From: Pseudomonadota bacterium
GTDB taxonomy: Bacteria; Myxococcota_A; UBA796; GCA-2862545
Length of the DNA: 64,000 nucleotides
Direction: 5' to 3'
Assembly (NCBI GenBank): GCA_005776945.1
Contig: SXOB01000088.1
Location: 33,403-97,402, forward strand
Made by a program: the position numbers and the translations under genes. Positions 42,943-51,064 of this stretch are shown here, piece after piece. Below the pieces are notes generated by a model, which had not been told where the DNA came from, searched no databases, and saw only the letters and a program-made list of their open reading frames with translations. Every line of letters begins with the position of its first letter. The stretch's first letter is position 1.

Positions 42943-44301
42943 TCAGACCTCCAACTCGAAGCGGAACAGCTCCGGGGCAAGCCGGATGCCATTCGAAGCC
43001 AACCGAGAGGCGAAGCGGGGACGGATGCCGGTAGCCCGGAAGGCGCCGCGGACCTTGCCCTGTTCGTCGACGGTCCGCTGCTCAAACACGAAGACGTCTT
43101 GGGTCGTAATGACCGTACCTTCCATGCCGGTGACTTCAGTCAGCGACATGACTCGGCGGCTGCCGTCCATGAGCCGCTCCTGCTGGACGATGCAGTCCAG
43201 CGCGCGGGCGATCGTCTCGCGGATCGACTTGTCGGACATGTTGGGCATGCCGATGCCGACCATCGTCTCGAAACGTGCGAGAGCATCTCGGCTGTTGTTC
43301 GCATGCACGGTCGCCAGCGAGCCGTCGTGGCCGGTGTTCATGGCGGTCAACATGTCGATGGCCTCGGCACCGCGGACCTCGCCGAGGATGATGCGATCCG
43401 GACGCATCCGGAGGCAGTTCTTGACGAGTTCGCGCTGAGTGATCTCGCCGCGTCCCTCGAGGTTCGCGGGACGCGTTTCCAGGCGAACGACGTGAACCTG
43501 CTGCAACTGCAATTCGGCAGAGTCTTCGATCGTGATGATGCGTTCGTGGTCGGGAATGAACGACGACAACACGTTGAGAAGTGTGGTCTTGCCGGATCCG
43601 GTGCCCCCGCTGATGATGATGTTCAGTCGGCTGCGGACAGCCCCACGCAACACTTCGAGCAGGGGGCGCGGACAGGACCCGAGCGCGACCAAGTCCTCTG
43701 CGGTGATCGGGATCGTGCCGAACCGCCGAATGGAGACACACGGGCCATCAAGCGCCAGGGGCGGGATGATCGCGTTGAACCGCGAGCCGTCGATCATGCG
43801 GGCGTCGACCATCGGGTTCTGCTCGTCGACACGTCGGCCGACGGCGGAGACGATTCGCTCGATGATCTGCATCAAGTGCTTGTCGTCGTTGAAGACGACG
43901 TTGGTCTTCAGGAGGCGGCCCTTGCGTTCGACGAACACCGTCTTGGCGCCGTTGATCATGATGTCGGAGACTTCAGGGTCGCGAAGCAAGGGCTCCAGCG
44001 GACCGAGGCCGAGGATGTTGTCGAGGATCTCCTCGACCAACCGCTCGCGCTCCATGCGGTTGAGGGGCAACTGGCGGGCCTCGACACGCTCGGACAATGT
44101 TGCGCGCAGTCGTTGGCCCAGCTCTTCACGTGGGGTGCTGCCAACCTGCTCGAAGTCCAGCGACTCGATCAGCTCGTTGTGCAGGTCGCGCTTGATCTGA
44201 TCGAACTCTGCGCCCGTCGGAGTTCCCGGCGCCCCCGCTGCGGTGGTCCGGAATCGACCCTGGGCCCCCCGAACGCGATCGATCAGCCTACCGCCACCCA
44301 T
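42943..44301 (-). CDS. cpaF: Tad pilus assembly ATPase CpaF/TadA
   Basis: 452 aa, PilT/VirB11-type secretion ATPase. Walker A 'GGTGSGKTTLLN' near 233-241, Asp box 'IITIEDSAELQL', Walker B 'RPDRIILGEVRGAEAIDML', His box 'GHDGSLATVHANN'. The N-terminal 110 residues and 'EILDNILGLGPLEPLL' are the CpaF-specific N-domain. It powers Flp pilin polymerisation. Starts 3 bases after the cpaE stop. Confidence 0.95.
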   Translation of the reverse strand: MGGGRLIDRVRGAQGRFRTTAAGAPGTPTGAEFDQIKRDLHNELIESLDFEQVGSTPREELGQRLRATLSERVEARQLPLNRMERERLVEEILDNILGLGPLEPLLRDPEVSDIMINGAKTVFVERKGRLLKTNVVFNDDKHLMQIIERIVSAVGRRVDEQNPMVDARMIDGSRFNAIIPPLALDGPCVSIRRFGTIPITAEDLVALGSCPRPLLEVLRGAVRSRLNIIISGGTGSGKTTLLNVLSSFIPDHERIITIEDSAELQLQQVHVVRLETRPANLEGRGEITQRELVKNCLRMRPDRIILGEVRGAEAIDMLTAMNTGHDGSLATVHANNSRDALARFETMVGIGMPNMSDKSIRETIARALDCIVQQERLMDGSRRVMSLTEVTGMEGTVITTQDVFVFEQRTVDEQGKVRGAFRATGIRPRFASRLASNGIRLAPELFRFELEV

Positions 44302-44304
44302 GGA

Positions 44305-45516
44305 CTACCCCTTGGCGCCGAACCATCCGGAGAACAGGCCCTTTTTGGGAGCCTCGGCCACCGGCGCCGGAATCTCCGTCGCTGCAGCCATGGGTTCGTC
44401 GGCCAGGATGGCTACGAGCCCAGCAATGTCGCGGGCCACGTCGGTCCTGCGATTGATGTCGCGGACGAGCTTGCCCTCGTTGACCGCTTGGTCCACAGTC
44501 TTGGTGTCGAGCGCAATCGTGGCGGCCGGCGACATCTGCAAGTTCGTGCGGATGTCCTCAAGGGAGACGTGCGCACCCTTGTGCCACTTGTTGACGAGAA
44601 GACGGACGCGCTCCTTCTCCACCCCGAGCGTGGCGAGCATGCGCATGCGCCGGAAGGCGTCTCGAACGGCCGTGACGTCGGGCGTGGTGACCATGAGGAT
44701 GGAGTCCGCCACCTGAAGCGACAAGGTCGCCACTTCGTCGAAGTACGTGCCGATGTCGAGGACGACGTACTGGTAGGCCTTGGCTGCGGTGTTGACGACC
44801 GCGTACACGTCGTCGCCCCGGACGTCGCCAAGAACTTCCATCTCGTCGGGCGTGCTCAAGACGTGCAGCTTGCTGCGGTGCACAACGACCGATCCGGCGA
44901 GGCTGCGCTCGTCCACCCGGTCGGCGCGAGGCAAGACGTCGGCCAACGTCTCTCGTGAAGTGACGTCGAGTTGGGGTGCGACATCGCCCATGGAAAAGTC
45001 GAGGTCGATGATCAAGACGCGGTGAATGCCAGCGAGCTCGGCGGCGAGGTGGGTCGCGATGGTCGTGGTGCCGACACCGCCTTTGGAGCCGCAAATCGCG
45101 ACGACCAGGCCCTTCTCTTCCTCTTCGCCCGGAGAGTAGGCGACTTCATGGACGGCCTGGCGGAGTCGGCTGGCGTCATCCGGCAGGACGACGAATTCTT
45201 TGTAGCCTGCACGCATCGCCGCGAGGATGGCCTCGGCGTCGGACCGCTCGGCCAATGCGACCAGCGTGGCCGTATTGCCGTCCTTCTTCAGGGCCTCAGC
45301 CAGCGCCAGCGCCGCTTCGATGGCGCGTGAGTAGCCGACGATGACGACGTCGGGACGGGTGCGCTTGACGACGCTGATGGCGTCGCCAAAGGTAACGGAG
45401 GTGTTCGGAAGGACGGCTTCGGCAGCGAGGGCCTCGCGGACGAGGCCCATACTGTCGCCATCCAAGCCCACGAGGACCGTGGTGGCTGCGCCCGAACTCT
45501 TTCCGATGTTGCGCAC
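44305..45516 (-). CDS. cpaE: Pilus polarity/localisation protein CpaE/TadZ
   Basis: 403 aa, GTG start with GGGGGAA upstream. Residues 1-130 form a receiver-like atypical domain ('RPDVVIVGYSRAIEAAL', 'AAMRAGYKEFVVLPDD') lacking phospho-acceptor geometry. Residues 140-390 are a MinD/ParA ATPase with deviant Walker A 'SKGGVGTTT', in which Lys is replaced as usual in TadZ, and 'VLIIDLDFSMGDV'. It places the Tad machine in the cell. Confidence 0.92.
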   Translation of the reverse strand: MRNIGKSSGAATTVLVGLDGDSMGLVREALAAEAVLPNTSVTFGDAISVVKRTRPDVVIVGYSRAIEAALALAEALKKDGNTATLVALAERSDAEAILAAMRAGYKEFVVLPDDASRLRQAVHEVAYSPGEEEEKGLVVAICGSKGGVGTTTIATHLAAELAGIHRVLIIDLDFSMGDVAPQLDVTSRETLADVLPRADRVDERSLAGSVVVHRSKLHVLSTPDEMEVLGDVRGDDVYAVVNTAAKAYQYVVLDIGTYFDEVATLSLQVADSILMVTTPDVTAVRDAFRRMRMLATLGVEKERVRLLVNKWHKGAHVSLEDIRTNLQMSPAATIALDTKTVDQAVNEGKLVRDINRRTDVARDIAGLVAILADEPMAAATEIPAPVAEAPKKGLFSGWFGAKG

Positions 45517-45539
45517 CTGATTCCCCCTTTACCGGTCAA

Positions 45540-46910
45540 TCAGCGCTGGAGGCCGACAGCGCCTGTGGCCTCAGCCTGGCGGCTGCCCGGCCGATGGTCC
45601 ATTCCCAGAATGAACAACTCGAGGTCGCTCGGGTTGTTGTTCTCGGTCGTTCCTGGGGCGGCCGGAACCTCGCCCGGAGCCAAGGGGCGCACGAGTCGAG
45701 GCGTGACGAATACGATGAGCTCCTTCTCTTCACGGACGTGATGCACGGTGCGGAAGAGCGCGCCGATGAGCGGGATTCGGCCGAGGCCTGGCAACATCGC
45801 GCGGGAGAATGTGCTCCGCTCGGACAACATGCCTGCCATCGCGAAGGTCATGCCAGATTCGACGCGCAAGTGGGAGTCGGCCTGCCGCGTGATGAAGCCC
45901 GGGACTTCGAAGCCAGAGATGCGGGTACCATTTGCGGGGTCGAGGTCCGACACTTCGACGCGGATGCGGCAGTCGATGACGTCGTTGGCGAGGACGGTCG
46001 GCACGAAGGTGAGGTGCACGCCGTAGTTTTGGTAAGTGACTCGGATCGAGGTGGAACCACCACCACCGGAGGGCGAGGGGACAGGGACCAAGCCGCCGGC
46101 GAGGAACTCGCCTTGCTGGCCACTGAGGCTGGCGATGACCGGCTGGGCGATCACCTTGCCAAGGTTGTACCCATCGAGGATGTTGAGGACGCCTGCGACG
46201 TCGACCTGGCTCGCCCATACGGGGATCGAGTAGGCGCCGCCGGCCGTACCGGTGACCACGCCCGCGTTGACGTTCTCGATCCCCTGGTGGAGGACCGAGC
46301 CGACGCCGAGTGTGGGCGCGAAGAGCCCAGCGGCGAGGCTTCCGTCGCCCCAAAGCACGTTGAGGCCGAGGTCTCGGGTGCCCGTGCGGCTCACTTCGGC
46401 GAAGACGACTTCGAGTTGAACCTGGTGATCGCCGCGGACGGTCATCAAGTTGACGAAGTTGTCGTCGTAGATGCGGGAGACGAGGGCCACTTTCTCCAGG
46501 GTGTCGAGGTCGTCGACTTCGCCTTCCACCACGATGCGTTCACCCAGAGGGTAGACGCGGGGAGGCTCGCCTTCGACGACGGCGTCGATGCGCCGGATCA
46601 AGTCTGACATGTCGCGATGGACGGTCAGCTCGTAGATCATCGGCGGGATGCCGGGGCCAAATTGGACGATCAGGTCGGTCGTCCCGATGGCCGTGCCTTG
46701 CACCTGAATCTTCGTGGCTTCGCCCAAAGACTCGACGTTGACGACAGCAGGATCGGTGATCGCGATCGCGGTCGGGACGCGCGGCGTTTCAAGGACGACG
46801 CTCTTTCCGACCTCGATGTCGAGCCAGTCGGCGCGCTCGTCTTGTGCAGCCGCAGCGACTGGAAGGAGCGTGGTGGCGGCGATCGAGGTGAAGGCTCGCA
46901 GGGACGACAT
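45540..46910 (-). CDS. cpaC: Tad pilus secretin CpaC/RcpA
   Basis: 456 aa. Signal peptide 'FTSIAATTLLPVAAAAQD'. N-domains include the BON-like segment 'YPLGERIVVEGEVDDLDTLE'. The secretin core has 'DNFVNLMTVRGDHQVQLEVV', 'AQPVIASLSGQQGEFLAGG' and 'LRVESGMTFAMAGMLSE', then 'RIPLIGALFRTVHHVREEKE', the standard secretin end. It forms the outer-membrane channel for the pilus. A Pro-rich tail follows the core. Confidence 0.92.
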   Translation of the reverse strand: MSSLRAFTSIAATTLLPVAAAAQDERADWLDIEVGKSVVLETPRVPTAIAITDPAVVNVESLGEATKIQVQGTAIGTTDLIVQFGPGIPPMIYELTVHRDMSDLIRRIDAVVEGEPPRVYPLGERIVVEGEVDDLDTLEKVALVSRIYDDNFVNLMTVRGDHQVQLEVVFAEVSRTGTRDLGLNVLWGDGSLAAGLFAPTLGVGSVLHQGIENVNAGVVTGTAGGAYSIPVWASQVDVAGVLNILDGYNLGKVIAQPVIASLSGQQGEFLAGGLVPVPSPSGGGGSTSIRVTYQNYGVHLTFVPTVLANDVIDCRIRVEVSDLDPANGTRISGFEVPGFITRQADSHLRVESGMTFAMAGMLSERSTFSRAMLPGLGRIPLIGALFRTVHHVREEKELIVFVTPRLVRPLAPGEVPAAPGTTENNNPSDLELFILGMDHRPGSRQAEATGAVGLQR

Positions 46911-46953
46911 GGGGTGTTGCCTCGCGGGGCGGGGTTCAGAATGCGCTATCCGG

Positions 46954-47820
46954 TCAGCGTCCGGCAGGCTTCGAGGACTCGGTCCGGACGGTAGGACCCT
47001 TGATGATGATCAGGGTGCCGTCCTGCTGCTTCACGATGCGCTCACGCCACTCGCTCACCGTCATGCGCTGCTCTTTGTCGGCGCCGAGCAACTCGCTGGC
47101 CATGGCGCCGTGGGTTGTGACGTGGGTGACGTCGATGTCGGTGCGCAGGCTGAGCGTGATCGAGCCCGAATTGGCGGCGTGGGTGAGCTTCTCGGCCTGT
47201 TCGGGCGTGACGGCGAGGGTGACGCTCGGGCGAGCGCGTTCGGCGCTGGTGGTCTGGCCGCCGCCGAGGCGGTTGTTGACGGCCAGGACGGTGACGGCTT
47301 GGAGCAAGGTCACGGTTTCCACGCCGTTTTCGCGGTCCATCGAGGGCACGGTCGCGAGGACATCGACGTAGTTGCCAGGATTGATGAAGCCGCTGACGGC
47401 GCTTGAACCGTTGATGGCGATCGCGATGGCGCGCATCCCGCGCGGGATGATCGCGTTGAGGCCCACACCGGCCTCTGCGTCGGCCAGGCGCTCGTCGCGA
47501 ATCAGATCCCCTTTGAGAACACGCTCGCGGGGAACCCGTCCGATGACCTGCTCGGGCTGGCGCAGGACCGAGTCCGGAACGTAGTCGGGGGGCAGTTGCT
47601 TCACGGAAAGGTCGGCCTGGACGATCGTGCGGCCCGGATGCAGGTCGACGCCCGCCACCATGACCTCGATGGTCTCTTCGGGCGCTTGGGCGGTCAACAG
47701 GTCGCGTTGGTAGCCTTGAACGACGTAATAGATGACGACAGCCGCAACGGCGGCCGCGAAGACGGACACACCCAAGAAGACTGCTGCCTGCGTACGTCCG
47801 CCGCTTTGTCGTCTTGCCAC
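46954..47820 (-). CDS. cpaB: Pilus assembly protein CpaB/RcpC
   Basis: 288 aa, GTG start with GGAGGG upstream. One N-terminal membrane helix 'FLGVSVFAAAVAAVVIYYVV' then an SAF domain ('VMVAGVDLHPGRTIVQADL', 'GRVPRERVLKGDLI') and the C-terminal CpaB domain with 'RAIAIAINGSSAVSGFINPG' and 'YVDVLATV'. Periplasmic partner of the CpaC secretin. First gene after the pilin terminator. Confidence 0.92.
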   Translation of the reverse strand: MARRQSGGRTQAAVFLGVSVFAAAVAAVVIYYVVQGYQRDLLTAQAPEETIEVMVAGVDLHPGRTIVQADLSVKQLPPDYVPDSVLRQPEQVIGRVPRERVLKGDLIRDERLADAEAGVGLNAIIPRGMRAIAIAINGSSAVSGFINPGNYVDVLATVPSMDRENGVETVTLLQAVTVLAVNNRLGGGQTTSAERARPSVTLAVTPEQAEKLTHAANSGSITLSLRTDIDVTHVTTHGAMASELLGADKEQRMTVSEWRERIVKQQDGTLIIIKGPTVRTESSKPAGR

Positions 47821-47911
47821 GGTCCCTCCGCTGAGCCCAACCTTGGGGCGAGCCGCCCTCTATCCCGTAGTTCAGGGGCGCGCCGGCCGGCTCAACACGA
47901 AGGCTTGGATA

Positions 47912-47967
47912 GAAAAAAAGAGATGCCAAAAAAAGCGAAACGCCGCATCGCCAGAGGCGATGCGGCG
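47912..47967 (-). terminator. Intrinsic terminator of the flp pilin gene
   Basis: Perfect 12-base inverted repeat (CGCCGCATCGCC at 47941-47952 and its complement at 47956-47967) with a 3-base loop. On the minus-strand transcript it is followed by TTT, then T7 and, after ten bases, a second T7. It sits 19 bases after the pilin stop and upstream of cpaB. It should limit readthrough so that pilin mRNA greatly exceeds that of the machinery. Confidence 0.9.
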
Positions 47968-47986
47968 TTCCATCTCCGTGAGGAGA

Positions 47987-48172
47987 TCAGCTGCCCTGCG
48001 ACGAGGCGCCGCTGACGGCCGAGGAGAGGGCCGAGTCAATCGTGTCGAACGTGTTCGACAACTCGGTGCCGACCGCGGAGACGGCCGCGATGATGACGAC
48101 GGCGATGAGCGCCGCGATGAGGCCGTACTCGATGGCGGTCGCGCCGTTCTCGTCTTGGATGAAAGCGAACAT
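47987..48172 (-). CDS. flp: Flp-family type IVb pilin
   Basis: 61 aa, ATG 48172 with AGGAGA upstream. Prepilin: leader 'MFAFIQDENG', predicted cleavage after Gly10, then mature 'ATAIEYGLIAALIAVVIIAA' with the conserved Glu-Tyr at positions 5-6, and a short Ser/Ala-rich tail. It is the major pilus subunit. Followed by a strong terminator and preceded by the longest AT-rich intergenic stretch in the window. Confidence 0.95.
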   Translation of the reverse strand: MFAFIQDENGATAIEYGLIAALIAVVIIAAVSAVGTELSNTFDTIDSALSSAVSGASSQGS

Positions 48173-48229
48173 GTTGTTCTCCTGAGTTTTGCTCTGTTGG
48201 AACGCCCGCGGGGGTTGTTCGCCGCCCGC

Positions 48230-48244
48230 ACCAACAAAGTGCCA
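48230..48244 (-). promoter_or_regulatory. Sigma-54-like promoter candidate for flp
   Basis: On the minus strand the sequence reads TGGCACTTTGTTGGT: a perfect -24 element TGGCAC and a GT in place of the -12 GC at the right spacing (GG to G with 10 bases between). A start near 48218 would give a 46-base leader before the pilin ATG. One mismatch at a key -12 base keeps confidence low. An AT-rich run at 48335-48345 lies about 90 bases upstream. The remainder of 48173-48357 shows nothing else I can name. Confidence 0.4.
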
Positions 48245-48357
48245 CGACCCCTCCCGAAGAGCAAGAAGTTTTTTTACGTGCATGGAGGGTGAAAGTGCGA
48301 GGACGCCGTAAATAGCGGACTTCTCTGGACGAAAAAAAATTTTCCACTGAACACAAG

Positions 48358-49482
48358 TCACCCCACCTGGAAGGGACTGAGGGCCGTATCTGGGGCAAGG
48401 CGGACCCCGATCTTGCCAGACAAGATGGCGACCACAGGGTCCCCCAAGAGGTCTGCGCGCCACCCCAGCCGGGCGGCGACGGCGTCCGGACCGTTCGGTG
48501 GATCAAGGGCGAGGCTCCGGCGCAGCGCATCAGGGAGGATCAGCGTCGCGGAAGCGCCCAACTCGTTGGCGAGTACCTCGGCGGCCGCGCCCCATGCGGC
48601 GAGGCGACGCCGTTGCGGGCTTCCGTGGGGAAAGCCCATGGGCACGTCAAGTGGCGACGCCAGACTCGCACGGATCCCAGCGATCGCCTCGCGATCCAGG
48701 TGGCGGATCGAGCGCCCGCCGGCGTCGATACCTTTTCGCGCGATGGCGACCAGGGTGCCGTCGCCAAGGATCGATCGCGTAGGTTGATCTGTGGCCATGG
48801 CCCGCTCCAGGCGCCACCTGGCGAGGCTCGCGACCCTCCCCAACTCAGGCGCTTCGAGGTGGTCGATGCCGTGGAGACTTCGCCACGCATCGGCGGGATC
48901 TTCGGGCGTCAACGCGGCGGCAACTCCCTCATTCATGGCCTCCAGTGCGATGGAGGTTCGGCCACGCTCGGTGAGGACCTTGGCCATGGCCTCGCGCAAC
49001 GGAGGCAGAATGGTCACGTCGGCCGCCGCGTAGGCGAGTTGGGCGGGCAGAAGCGGGCGGCGCGACCAATCCGAGAGCGTCTCGGACTTGTCGATCTCCT
49101 TGCCGAGCCAAGTGCGTGCGAGCCACGCCAGACCCGCGGGATGACGAGGACCTACGAGTCCAGCGGCGATCTGGGTGTCCCAAACGCCGGCACTCGGGGC
49201 CACACCGATCGCCTCGGCAACGAGCCGGATGTCCCAAAAACCGGCATGGACGAGCCACGGTTTCGAAGACAAGGCCTGCGCCAGTGCCGGCATCAATCCA
49301 GGCACGAGCGCATCGATCAACCAGACGCGTCGGTCCGGCACAAGGAGTTGGACAAGGCAAAGGACGGGGCGGTGAACCCGCTCGGACTGAAACTCGGTGT
49401 CGAGCGCGATCCAAGGCGCTTCGCGCACATCGTTCAGGAGCGTCTGGAGCTGGTCGAGCCCCGTAAGCATGGTGGCGGTCAT
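48358..49482 (-). CDS. rnd: Ribonuclease D
   Basis: 374 aa from ATG 49482, which overlaps the hemH stop. DEDDy exonuclease: Exo I 'IALDTEFQSER', Exo II 'VHAGFWDIRLV', Exo III 'LAYAAADVTIL', followed by HRDC-type helices near 220-290 ('LARWRLERAMATDQPTRSIL'). It trims 3' ends of tRNA precursors. Length matches E. coli RNase D (375 aa). It ends just upstream of the flp promoter region. Confidence 0.88.
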   Translation of the reverse strand: MTATMLTGLDQLQTLLNDVREAPWIALDTEFQSERVHRPVLCLVQLLVPDRRVWLIDALVPGLMPALAQALSSKPWLVHAGFWDIRLVAEAIGVAPSAGVWDTQIAAGLVGPRHPAGLAWLARTWLGKEIDKSETLSDWSRRPLLPAQLAYAAADVTILPPLREAMAKVLTERGRTSIALEAMNEGVAAALTPEDPADAWRSLHGIDHLEAPELGRVASLARWRLERAMATDQPTRSILGDGTLVAIARKGIDAGGRSIRHLDREAIAGIRASLASPLDVPMGFPHGSPQRRRLAAWGAAAEVLANELGASATLILPDALRRSLALDPPNGPDAVAARLGWRADLLGDPVVAILSGKIGVRLAPDTALSPFQVG

Positions 49483-50528
49483 GGGCGGCGTGTCCATGGC
49501 GCATTGCGCCAACCGCAGTTGGGGCAGGCCACGGCTTTCCTCAGGGCTGGAGGGTCGGGAAGGAGGCAACGGACACAGGTCGGTCCCTTGGCGGCGATCG
49601 CGGCGCGGACGCGGTCCGCCAGCGCGCGGATGACCCCCGGATGGAGACCGGGCACCGCGCTGCGACCGACGTGCGCGATGCCTTGGGCCCGGGCGTGGTC
49701 GGTCACTTCGACGTCGAGCTCGTGAAGCGTCTCGAAGTTCTCGGCGAGGAACGAAACCGGAACGACCAGGAGGCGGGACGCTCCGACGGCGGCGATCGCG
49801 TCGACTTGCGCCAGCGTGCTTGGCGTCAGCCAGGCGGCGGGTCCGACGCGGCTTTGCCAACCCACGTGCCAAGGCGACGACCACCTCGACGCTTCGATGA
49901 CCTTGCGACACGTGAGGCGAACTTGGTCAGGGTACGGGTCGTGCCGTCGGACGAAGCTCGTCGGCAACCCGTGCGGGCTGAAAAGCAGGTGAATGGGCCC
50001 TTCACCGCCGAGTTGGGACGCGGCGGCCTCGATGGCATCGACGAGGGCCGTGATCCAGCCTGGGTGGTCGGGGAATGCCGTGGCGAAGTGCAAGGGCCAT
50101 GGCTGGCGGCGGCGGGCCATCGCCGCGTGGACCATCTCGGACGCCGACCCGCTCGTCGCAAAGCTGTGGTGCGGAAAGAAGGGGAGGACGACGATCTCGT
50201 CGACCCCTTGTGACGCGAGATCGTCGAGCGCGTCATCGATCTCGGGCGGCGTGTACATCATCGCGGAGGCGATCGGCGGTGCCGCCGATCCCAGCTCAGC
50301 CCGCAGCGCGTCTACTTGGGCTCGATGGATGGCGATGAGAGGGGATCCCCCGATCGCTTTGTAGGCCGGGCCAACTTCCGGAACCCGGCGACGGGCGAGC
50401 CATGGGCCAAGCCATGACCGCACCGCAAGGGGTCCCGGAAGGACGTCTGTCAGGAGACGGCCGAGGAAAGGCTCGAGATCGGCGTCGTGGAGGGGACCCC
50501 CGAAGTCGATGGCAAGGACGCCGATCAC
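49479..50528 (-). CDS. hemH: Ferrochelatase
   Basis: 349 aa, GTG start. Catalytic His in 'HLLFSPHGLPTSFV' and acidic metal site 'VVPVSFLAENFETLHELDVE' are present, along with 'VLPFFPHHSFATSGS'. It inserts iron into protoporphyrin IX. The C-terminus carries two Cys pairs, 'CVRCLLPDPP' and 'VACPNCGW', about 12 residues apart. This could be a zinc ribbon or an iron-sulfur site; some bacterial ferrochelatases bind a 2Fe-2S cluster. Lies in a rnd-hemH-GNAT overlapping set. Confidence 0.88.
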   Translation of the reverse strand: MIGVLAIDFGGPLHDADLEPFLGRLLTDVLPGPLAVRSWLGPWLARRRVPEVGPAYKAIGGSPLIAIHRAQVDALRAELGSAAPPIASAMMYTPPEIDDALDDLASQGVDEIVVLPFFPHHSFATSGSASEMVHAAMARRRQPWPLHFATAFPDHPGWITALVDAIEAAASQLGGEGPIHLLFSPHGLPTSFVRRHDPYPDQVRLTCRKVIEASRWSSPWHVGWQSRVGPAAWLTPSTLAQVDAIAAVGASRLLVVPVSFLAENFETLHELDVEVTDHARAQGIAHVGRSAVPGLHPGVIRALADRVRAAIAAKGPTCVRCLLPDPPALRKAVACPNCGWRNAPWTRRP

Positions 50529-51019
50529 GGCAGACCCCCGTCGTCGAACATCTGTTCGTACACGGCGTAGTGCTCTCCCGTCATCCCCAAGCGCGCATAC
50601 GTCGCTTGAGCACCTACGTTTCTGCGGTCTACGTAGAGGCGAACCCCTGCGGCGCCTGAGGCGCGAGCCGCGGCGAGCACGTCTTCATGAAGGGACCGGT
50701 ACACGGAGCGACCTCGCCAAGGGGGCGCCACATACACGGATTGGATCCACCAGACCTCTGCGTTTCGCCAATCGCTCCACTCGCGCGTCACCATGAGTTG
50801 GCCCGCGTCGACGTTGTCCACTGTCGCGATCCGGTACGCTGCTGGCGCTCGCCCCTCGAGGACGGCCTGCACGCCGGCGCTGACGACCGCCTCATCGAGT
50901 TCGATGCCTTCGGTTTCGAGTGCCATTGCCCGGTTCCAGGCTACGATTCGTGCGTGGTCGGCGCTTGCGCCTTGGCGGACCCGCACGCGATCCGAGGTGC
51001 GGGTCTCCCTGGTGGACAC
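50525..51019 (-). CDS. GNAT-family N-acetyltransferase
   Basis: 164 aa from GTG 51019 (GGAGG four bases upstream). Family marks: N-terminal 'DHARIVAWNRAMALETEGIE', then 'LMVTREWSDWRNAEVWWIQS', 'VYVAPPWRGRSVYRSLHEDV' carrying the acetyl-CoA loop (Arg-Gly-x-Ser), and 'RLYVDRRNVGAQATYARLGM'. Substrate unknown. Its start site lies in an inverted repeat. Overlaps hemH by 4 bases. Confidence 0.82.
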   Translation of the reverse strand: MSTRETRTSDRVRVRQGASADHARIVAWNRAMALETEGIELDEAVVSAGVQAVLEGRAPAAYRIATVDNVDAGQLMVTREWSDWRNAEVWWIQSVYVAPPWRGRSVYRSLHEDVLAAARASGAAGVRLYVDRRNVGAQATYARLGMTGEHYAVYEQMFDDGGLP

Positions 51020-51037
51020 GAACCCTCCGAAGGGTTC
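51020..51037. promoter_or_regulatory. Inverted repeat covering the GNAT ribosome site
   Basis: GAACCCT and AGGGTTC separated by CCGA form a perfect 7-base-arm hairpin. In the minus-strand mRNA it ends directly before the GTG of the acetyltransferase and contains its GGAGG. It could hide the ribosome site, or serve as an operator in the 45-base gap to the divergent kinase gene. Confidence 0.5.
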
Positions 51038-51064
51038 ATCTAACGCTCGCTCGGAGACGAACCC

